From: an uncultured Acetatifactor sp.
GTDB taxonomy: Bacteria; Bacillota; Clostridia; Lachnospirales; Lachnospiraceae
DNA: 64,000 bases
NCBI GenBank assembly: GCA_944383825.1
Contig: CALWRA010000010.1
Span: 1 to 64,000, forward strand
Reading direction: 5' to 3'
In this document: positions 58,804-64,000 of the stretch, piece after piece
Layout of the letters: every line of letters begins with the position of its first letter
How positions within the stretch are numbered: the stretch's first letter is position 1
Made by a program: the position numbers and the translations under genes
Notes under the pieces: model-generated
Database searches by the model: none
Told to the model about the DNA's origin: nothing
The model's input: only the letters and a program-made list of their open reading frames with translations

Positions 58804-59301
58804 ATGAAAGTCAAAAGAATAACTACCCTGGCCATGTTTACCGCCCTGGCTCTGATTATTTTCGCCGTAGAGAGCCTGATTCCTCCCCTCCTTCCCGTCC
58901 CGGGCATTAAACTTGGGCTGGCCAATATTATAACTCTTGTGTTGTTAAAAAACTTTTCCGCAAAGGACGCCTCCCTTGTACTTCTGATGCGAATTCTCCT
59001 GTCCTCCTTTTTCTTTGGTCAGGCCTTGAGTCTGATGTACAGTCTTGCAGGAGGACTGTTCTGCCTTGCGGCTATGTATTTTATGAACCATCTGCTGGGC
59101 GGCCGTTTTCTGTTCCTCACAAGTATTTTCGGCGCTCTGGCCCATAATACGGGTCAGATCCTGACAGCCTTTCTGATCACAGAGGTTCCCGGCGTTTTGG
59201 CATATCTGCCCTTTCTCCTGTTAAGCGGCGTGATAACAGGTCTTTTTACCGGTCTGTGCGCACATTTTGCCCAAAAATATCTGATCCCTATTTTGAATTG
59301 A
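58804..59301 (+). CDS. Gx transporter family membrane protein (HepA-like)
   Basis: 165 residues with five to six transmembrane segments. SLIPPLLPVPGIKLGLANII near the N-terminus and LAHNTGQILTAFLI in the middle are the signatures of the Gx transporter family (previously heptaprenyl diphosphate synthase component I). It follows the NusG-II gene by 40 bases. Probably a small S-component-like membrane protein; substrate unknown. Confidence 0.87.
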   Translation: MKVKRITTLAMFTALALIIFAVESLIPPLLPVPGIKLGLANIITLVLLKNFSAKDASLVLLMRILLSSFFFGQALSLMYSLAGGLFCLAAMYFMNHLLGGRFLFLTSIFGALAHNTGQILTAFLITEVPGVLAYLPFLLLSGVITGLFTGLCAHFAQKYLIPILN

Positions 59302-59345
59302 CAGATCTTAGTATATTTTACCGGATTTGGGCAATACTCTTTTTC

Positions 59346-59756
59346 ATGAAAAACAGTGTTAAAAATTTCTTGCACAATTTTATCCTCTGCGGCATCACCG
59401 GCTGGTGCATGGAGATCCTTTTTACCTCTCTTGACTCCTTTCGCCGCAGAGACATGAAGCTTATGGGTAACACCTCCATCTGGATGTTCCCCATATATGG
59501 TTGCGCCGCTTTTTTAGCTCCTATCGGCAAACTTCTAAGAAAAAAGCCGATATGGCTGAGGGGCCTTACCTACACCGGTCTTATTTTTTCTACGGAATAT
59601 ATCACCGGAAGCCTTTTAAGCCGCCGCACTCTTTGTCCTTGGGATTACAAGCGAAGCCGCTGGAATGTCAACCGCTATATCCGTCTTGACTATGCCCCCT
59701 TCTGGTTCTTCGCCGGCCTTTTGTTTGAAAAGCTTACATCTCCAAAGGAGCATTGA
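59346..59756 (+). CDS. Putative ABC-transporter type IV (CmpB-like) membrane protein
   Basis: 136 residues from the ATG at 59346; ribosome site weak. HNFILCGITGWCMEILFTSL, SIWMFPIYGCAAFLAPI, GLIFSTEYITGSLLSR and WNVNRYIRLDYAPFWF match the putative ABC-transporter type IV family (PF06541). Three to four membrane segments. Function unknown. Parallel to and 44 bases after the Gx transporter gene. Confidence 0.82.
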   Translation: MKNSVKNFLHNFILCGITGWCMEILFTSLDSFRRRDMKLMGNTSIWMFPIYGCAAFLAPIGKLLRKKPIWLRGLTYTGLIFSTEYITGSLLSRRTLCPWDYKRSRWNVNRYIRLDYAPFWFFAGLLFEKLTSPKEH

Positions 59757-59778
59757 AAGAATGAGGCAGGGCTACCCG

Positions 59779-60153
59779 TCAGGACAAGCCTCCGTCCTCC
59801 AGCTCATCGGAGCCGATGTCCAGCATGTTTACCGTGCGCCTTTTCCTCCTTGCCTCCTCCGACTGTCTCAGAATGAAATCCTTGATTGTCCTGGAATTAC
59901 GGATATGGGTGAGCAAAAGCTTGGGATGCGTGGTGTCTCCCGTGTAGCATGCCACCGTCCCCAATCCGAATATTCTCTCCAAAAGGCTTGCCGTATGCTC
60001 TACATCCTGCACCTTGTACATATAACAGTCGTTTTCTACCTTTCTTAAAAAGCCTGCGTCTATGGTAATCATATCCTCCTTGACAATGTACTTTGTAAAG
60101 GTAAATGGCAGGCCAAAAAACAGCCAGCGTTTTCTTTCAGCAAATTCCACCAT
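59779..60153 (-). CDS. PH-like (bPH) domain protein
   Basis: 124 residues. FFGLPFTFTKYIVKEDMITI, GFLRKVENDCYMYKVQDVEH and TTHPKLLLTHIRNSRTIKDF match bacterial PH domains of the YdbT/YvbH type. The core motif of YDAG-like strand order is clear, but the ligand is unknown. The C-terminus is basic, then acidic. GGAGAGGAG precedes the start. It converges on the membrane protein gene. Confidence 0.8.
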   Translation of the reverse strand: MVEFAERKRWLFFGLPFTFTKYIVKEDMITIDAGFLRKVENDCYMYKVQDVEHTASLLERIFGLGTVACYTGDTTHPKLLLTHIRNSRTIKDFILRQSEEARRKRRTVNMLDIGSDELEDGGLS

Positions 60154-60278
60154 TTGTCTCCTCTCCTATCTTCTGTTATAAATGCTCTGATATGGTTTAA
60201 TCCTCTTCATTATAGTGGATGCAGGCACTTAATGCAAAACTTTTCTGCGAAAAAACCTGTCATTTCTGCAACTTTGCA

Positions 60279-60307
60279 TTGAAAGTGACTGCAAGAAGTG
60301 GTATCAT
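60279..60307 (+). promoter_or_regulatory. Promoter for pyrBI
   Basis: TTGAAA at 60279-60284, a 17-base spacer and TATCAT at 60302-60307. The start would be near 60314, leaving a leader of about 200 bases before pyrB. The stretch 60154-60278 upstream of it shows nothing else I recognise. Confidence 0.65.
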
Positions 60308-60387
60308 AAATAAAAATTATTGAAACGGCTATCTATGCTCTCAGCCGGAAGAATGCTCGTACCTTCCGTTGTCATGAATAAAATAAC

Positions 60388-60416
60388 AGTCGAAGGGATT
60401 TTTCTCTTCGACTTTT
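60388..60416 (+). terminator. Attenuator-like terminator in the pyrBI leader
   Basis: agtcgaag and cttcgact form a stem with a T-rich loop (ggatttttct), followed by TTTT. It lies about 75 bases after the predicted start and about 95 bases before pyrB. A terminator inside the leader implies attenuation control of pyrBI. No PyrR-binding loop is recognised. Confidence 0.6.
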
Positions 60417-60511
60417 CTATGCCTGCCGCCCTGCTGCGCAGGAAACCGCTTATGCGCCCGCCTGCCAAAATAAATATAAAGGATGCCGCTTCCCGGCAGA
60501 ATGGAGGAAAA

Positions 60512-61426
60512 ATGAGACATTTAATGAGTCCCCTTGATTTTTCAACAGAAGAGCTGGAAGAGCTATTTGATCTTGCCAACGACATTGAACAGAACCCGGA
60601 AAAATATGCCCATGCCTGCAATGGCCGGATCCTGGCCACCTGCTTCTATGAGCCAAGCACGCGTACGCGGTTAAGCTTCGAGTCTGCCATGACCAGGCTG
60701 GGAGGACGGGTGATTGGTTTTTCCGATGCCGCCTCTTCTTCCGCTTCCAAGGGAGAGAGCGTATCCGATACCATACGCATCATCTCCTGCTATGCCGATA
60801 TCTGCGCAATGCGCCATCCAAAGGAGGGCGCTCCTATGGTTGCGGCGGAAAAATCCGGCATCCCTGTAATCAATGCCGGAGACGGGGGGCATCAGCATCC
60901 CACCCAGACGCTCACCGATCTTCTCACTATCCGAAGTCTAAAGGGCCGCCTGGGAGCTTTTACCATTGGTCTGTGCGGAGATCTGAAGTTCGGCCGCACC
61001 GTACACTCTCTGATCAATGCCCTGACCCGTTACAATGACATCCGTTTTCTTTTTATCTCTCCCGAGGAACTTCGCGTACCGGATTACATAACAGATATGT
61101 TACGGGACAAAGAAATCCCCTATGAGGAAGTGATACGCCTGGAAGATGTGATGCCAAGGCTTGATCTTCTTTACATGACCCGTGTACAGAAGGAACGCTT
61201 TTTTAATGAGGAAGATTACGTGCGTTTGAAAGATTTCTACATTCTCAACTCTGAGAAAATGGAGCTGGCCAGAAACGACATGCTGATCCTTCATCCTCTG
61301 CCCCGGGTAAATGAAATTTCCGTGGAAGTGGATGACGATCCCAGAGCAGCTTATTTTAAGCAAGCCCGCTATGGCGTATACGTGCGGATGGCTCTGATTC
61401 TGACCTTGCTGAACATTACCGTCTAG
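60512..61426 (+). CDS. pyrB: Aspartate carbamoyltransferase catalytic subunit
   Basis: 304 residues from the ATG at 60512 (GGAGGA 5-10 bases upstream). It joins carbamoyl phosphate and aspartate in pyrimidine synthesis. Carbamoyl-phosphate motif STRTR at 49-53, SxxKGES loop ([13 protein letters not shown]), [12 protein letters not shown], and HPLPR near the C-terminus. The reading frame is open 64 codons further 5', through the leader terminator, without homology. It is followed by pyrI after 13 bases, so the holoenzyme is of the regulated ATCase type. Confidence 0.97.
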   Translation: MRHLMSPLDFSTEELEELFDLANDIEQNPEKYAHACNGRILATCFYEPSTRTRLSFESAMTRLGGRVIGFSDAASSSASKGESVSDTIRIISCYADICAMRHPKEGAPMVAAEKSGIPVINAGDGGHQHPTQTLTDLLTIRSLKGRLGAFTIGLCGDLKFGRTVHSLINALTRYNDIRFLFISPEELRVPDYITDMLRDKEIPYEEVIRLEDVMPRLDLLYMTRVQKERFFNEEDYVRLKDFYILNSEKMELARNDMLILHPLPRVNEISVEVDDDPRAAYFKQARYGVYVRMALILTLLNITV

Positions 61427-61439
61427 GAGGAATAAACAT

Positions 61440-61874
61440 ATGTTAAATGTAGGGAAAATTGAAGAGGGCTTTGTCCTAGACCACATCAAGGCAGGAAAAA
61501 GCCTAAGCCTTTATGAACATCTGCAGCTGGACAAGCTGGACTGTACTGTTGCTATTATCAAAAACGCTCGTAGCAATAAAATGGGAAAAAAAGATATATT
61601 AAAAGTGGAATGTGACCTTGATATGCTTGATCTGGACATTCTTGCCTTCATTGATCACAATATTACTGTTAATGTGATCAAAAATGGAGAAATCGTGTCC
61701 AAAAAGGAGCTGGTGCTTCCCAGACAGATACGCAATGTAATTAAATGCCGCAATCCCAGGTGCATTACCTCCATAGAGCAGGGACTCCCCCATATTTTTA
61801 TTCTTTCAGATGAAGAAAAAGAAATTTACAGATGTAAATACTGTGAAGAGAAATACGCTGAATCAGCAAAATAG
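61440..61874 (+). CDS. pyrI: Aspartate carbamoyltransferase regulatory subunit
   Basis: 144 residues. It binds CTP/ATP in its N-terminal allosteric domain (GFVLDHIKAGKSLSLYEHLQ) and zinc in its C-terminal domain (CRNPRC and CKYC), which contacts PyrB. TAGGAGG lies 7-8 bases before the ATG. Feedback regulation of the enzyme by nucleotides is expected. End of the pyrBI transcript. Confidence 0.96.
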   Translation: MLNVGKIEEGFVLDHIKAGKSLSLYEHLQLDKLDCTVAIIKNARSNKMGKKDILKVECDLDMLDLDILAFIDHNITVNVIKNGEIVSKKELVLPRQIRNVIKCRNPRCITSIEQGLPHIFILSDEEKEIYRCKYCEEKYAESAK

Positions 61875-61889
61875 CTTTCCGGGCAAATA

Positions 61890-62462
61890 TCAACTGACGC
61901 CAATGCCGCTGCGTACAAGCATCTGCTCTGCTTCCCTCCTGGAGAAAACAAACAAGCTCCGCAAACTGTCCGGACCCTTCAATGCCGCGGAAAGCTTTTC
62001 ATAAAGATTCAACGTCTGCTCTCTAATCAGCTCCGTTTCTGCGCCTTGATCCTCCTTTTCTGCGGCCAGTCCGCTGTATTTCTCCAGTTCTCCCTGGGTC
62101 TGGGCAAATTTTATAAAATTATTGTACGCTTCCGGCAATCCGCTCTTTTCGGATACCATAATGGGATGCTTCTGCGCCATCAGCGTATAGGCATTCATTA
62201 ATTCCTTTTCCCAGCATTCCTGATAAATCAGAGTATAGATATATAGCTCCTCCTCACTGAAATTTTCCGTGGAAATCTGTCGGAAATAAGCGTCTATTGG
62301 ATTTTCCTCTGCCGGAGAGGATGCCTGAAGCGCCGTCTCCTCTGTCAGTCTCAGTTTTTGAATTTCGCCAAGGCAGACACTGAGAAGCGACAGCAGTGCC
62401 AGAATCATTACAGATTTCAGCCTGCCGCCCAAGTTTTGCTCCAGCTCCTCAAAACACCACAT
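61890..62462 (-). CDS. Hypothetical membrane-anchored protein
   Basis: 190 residues from the ATG at 62462, with GGGGGAG 6 bases upstream; an ATG five codons earlier contains that site. A hydrophobic segment near 17-32 (KSVMILALLSLLSVCLG) is the only likely membrane or signal part. The rest is helical and acidic with many Glu, Gln and Leu residues, no recognised domain. It is parallel to and about 90 bases downstream of the sensor kinase gene. Confidence 0.65.
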   Translation of the reverse strand: MWCFEELEQNLGGRLKSVMILALLSLLSVCLGEIQKLRLTEETALQASSPAEENPIDAYFRQISTENFSEEELYIYTLIYQECWEKELMNAYTLMAQKHPIMVSEKSGLPEAYNNFIKFAQTQGELEKYSGLAAEKEDQGAETELIREQTLNLYEKLSAALKGPDSLRSLFVFSRREAEQMLVRSGIGVS

Positions 62463-62550
62463 ATGCCGCTCCCCCATGTCCTGATATATCCTTATTTTAT
62501 TCTGTCCGGCTCTGATTTATGACATGCTCTTGCTCCGGAAACCTTCTGTG

Positions 62551-64000
62551 CTATCCCAGTGTGGGAAAGCTAAGAATTACTTTAAACAAATCGCCATCAG
62601 TAACCACCTGCATGGAACCGCCTTGAAGCTGGGCAAGGCTTCCCGCAATGGAGAGTCCCAGCCCGTTTCCCTCCATGTGTCTGGATTTATCACCTCTCAC
62701 AAAGCGTTCCTCAAGCTCCTGAGGCGAAACGTCCAGGGCGTATTTTGACATATTTCTGAATATAATTTCCACATGGTTTTCTTTTATTTCTACATTTACA
62801 TATACCCTGGTATTTTCCTGAGCATATTTATAGACATTACTCAGCAGGTTGTCAAAAATTCTCCATAAATGTCTTCCATCAGCCTGAATGCGCACTGCCT
62901 CCATAGGCTGTTTTATTATCAGCTCAAGCCGCTTCTCCCCAAAGCGCTGTTCATACTCTCCCGCCGCCTGTGAAAGCATCACGCCAATCTCGCAGGGTGC
63001 CATATTGACCTCCAGGTTGCCCGTGGTAGCCTTGGACGCTTCCACCAGATCCTCGAGAAGCTTTTTCAGGCGCCCTGCCTGGCGGAGCAACACTTCCGCA
63101 TATTCTTTCACCTTACCGGTTTCCAGATTTTCATTGCCAATCAGAGAAGCATAGTTGATAATGGAGGTCAGAGGAGTCTTCAAATCATGGGAAACATTTG
63201 TAATCAGCTCTGTTTTCAGCCGTTCGCTTCTCATCCGTTCCTCCACTGCATTTCCAATCCCCTGTCCGATCCGGTTCAGATTCTCTCCATGAGCCTGAAA
63301 GACAGGCGGCATTCCGGCGGTATCCACGTGATAGGACAAATCTCCCTGCGCAATAGCCTCTCCTCCAAGCATTAGCTTTCTGCACACCATTGTAAGGTAC
63401 AAAATCCCCGCCAGCATCAATGCCTTTTCCAAAAGCCAGAATAAAAGCAGAATATCTATCTCAGGACTGCGGCAGTAAAGAATGACCGCAAGTTCAACAA
63501 AGCACAGCGGCAGAAAGATAGCCAGCGCATGATAAGCAAAGGGCAGATTTTTGAAAAGCCTTCCAAGGATTACTGCCAGCCCTCTGACAGTCCGGGTCAA
63601 AAATCTGAGTATTCTCCAGATAATCGTATTTCTCCAAAACTTACCCTGTTTCAGGCGCAGGGCAAATTCCATGCAGAAAATAGTGCACCAGACAACCTCA
63701 AGCATGCCTGTAAAAATCAGAATGACTGCGAAAACAGGAACGGAATAATTTACAAAGGAGTATACAAAGAGCAGCCCCAGCACAGCTACAAATCCAAAGA
63801 CAAAAGCAAGAAGATCCAGCGGAAGCTCCGTAAGGACTCCTGGTGAGATTCCCTCCTGCCCGTTTTTATGGCCCGCGCTGCACATAAGAAAAATAAAACT
63901 TAAAATCAAAACGACAACACTCAGCACCACGGCAACGGGCAGTACCATCCTCAAATCATAAAGCATCAGACCTAGATCGGCGTTGTTCCTGTAGCTGTCT
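62551..64000 (-). CDS. Sensor histidine kinase (5' end beyond window)
   Basis: The frame is open through the right edge. Upstream of the Met at 63966 it reads DSYRNNADLGL without a stop, so the true start is outside. Five to six transmembrane helices (first about 320 visible codons, including FLMCSA... and FLPLCFVELAVILYC) lead to a HAMP-like linker and a HisKA domain with SHDLKTPLTSIINYASLI, the phospho-acceptor His. The ATPase domain follows with DNLLSNVYKYA (N box) and GNGLGLSIAGSLA (G box). Sense signal unknown. The response regulator gene is probably just beyond the edge. Confidence 0.92.
   Translation of the reverse strand, partial: DSYRNNADLGLMLYDLRMVLPVAVVLSVVVLILSFIFLMCSAGHKNGQEGISPGVLTELPLDLLAFVFGFVAVLGLLFVYSFVNYSVPVFAVILIFTGMLEVVWCTIFCMEFALRLKQGKFWRNTIIWRILRFLTRTVRGLAVILGRLFKNLPFAYHALAIFLPLCFVELAVILYCRSPEIDILLLFWLLEKALMLAGILYLTMVCRKLMLGGEAIAQGDLSYHVDTAGMPPVFQAHGENLNRIGQGIGNAVEERMRSERLKTELITNVSHDLKTPLTSIINYASLIGNENLETGKVKEYAEVLLRQAGRLKKLLEDLVEASKATTGNLEVNMAPCEIGVMLSQAAGEYEQRFGEKRLELIIKQPMEAVRIQADGRHLWRIFDNLLSNVYKYAQENTRVYVNVEIKENHVEIIFRNMSKYALDVSPQELEERFVRGDKSRHMEGNGLGLSIAGSLAQLQGGSMQVVTDGDLFKVILSFPTLG

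Noticed and set aside
1..64000. tRNA, rRNA, CRISPR array, prophage or complete insertion sequence
   Set aside because: Intergenic regions were read on both strands; no cloverleaf, rRNA segment, regular spaced repeats, integrase or transposase was seen.

Overview
The window reads as a chromosomal segment from a spore-forming anaerobic member of the Clostridia, most likely Lachnospiraceae. The evidence is a complete spoIIIA operon (AA to AH), spoIVB, the cluster asp23-nusB-xseA-xseB-ispA-dxs-tlyA-nadK-argR-recN, pyruvate phosphate dikinase, a flavodiiron protein, a glycyl-radical domain protein, good GGAGG ribosome binding sites and moderate G+C. I see no rRNA, tRNA, CRISPR array, prophage or insertion sequence. 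Assignments rest on recognising families and motifs; no database search was run.

Layout. 1-5.5 kb: end of a membrane protein, a eukaryotic-type HisA, a low-complexity lipoprotein, a decayed N-terminal piece of a class 3 fructose-bisphosphatase, dapB, dapA under a lysine riboswitch, a cob(I)alamin adenosyltransferase and a tandem OB-fold SSB-like protein. 5.9-11.5 kb: typA, then an oxygen/redox unit (flavodiiron protein, a three-domain acyl-CoA dehydrogenase-EtfA-rubredoxin fusion, and an Rrf2 regulator with palindromes in both control regions). 11.6-33.3 kb: mostly minus-strand spoIVB, recN, argR, nadK, tlyA, dxs, ispA, xseBA, nusB, asp23, a transglutaminase lipoprotein, prfC, deoB and spoIIIA, with a plus-strand lipase between recN and spoIVB. 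33.4-37 kb: a mini glycyl-radical protein followed by an AT-rich, apparently imported unit (PadR regulator, Fe-S flavoprotein/SCP2/membrane fusion, truncated cysteine-rich KTR protein). 37-45 kb: a secreted transglutaminase/glycoside-hydrolase-like pair, ppdK, a glycerophosphodiesterase and an MFS transporter. 45.3-48.7 kb: an ABC-F protein and a PHP-HAD fusion. 48.8-56.6 kb: a minus-strand group with a HAD phosphatase, maf, ppk, ppx-HD, a DUF815 ATPase and pheA. 56.8-64 kb: a beta-propeller membrane protein, an ArsR regulator, NusG-II/Gx-transporter/type IV permease genes, a PH-domain protein, pyrBI with an attenuator-like leader, a hypothetical protein and a sensor kinase cut by the window end.

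How they work together. dapA and dapB supply lysine and diaminopimelate, with dapA controlled by lysine through the riboswitch. Rubredoxins usually feed flavodiiron proteins, so the fusion next to fprA suggests an acyl-CoA- or ETF-linked route for reducing O2 or NO under Rrf2 control. SpoIIIAA-AH form the mother-cell channel and SpoIVB the forespore signalling protease. ppk and ppx make and degrade polyphosphate from adjacent genes. pyrB and pyrI form an allosteric aspartate transcarbamoylase.
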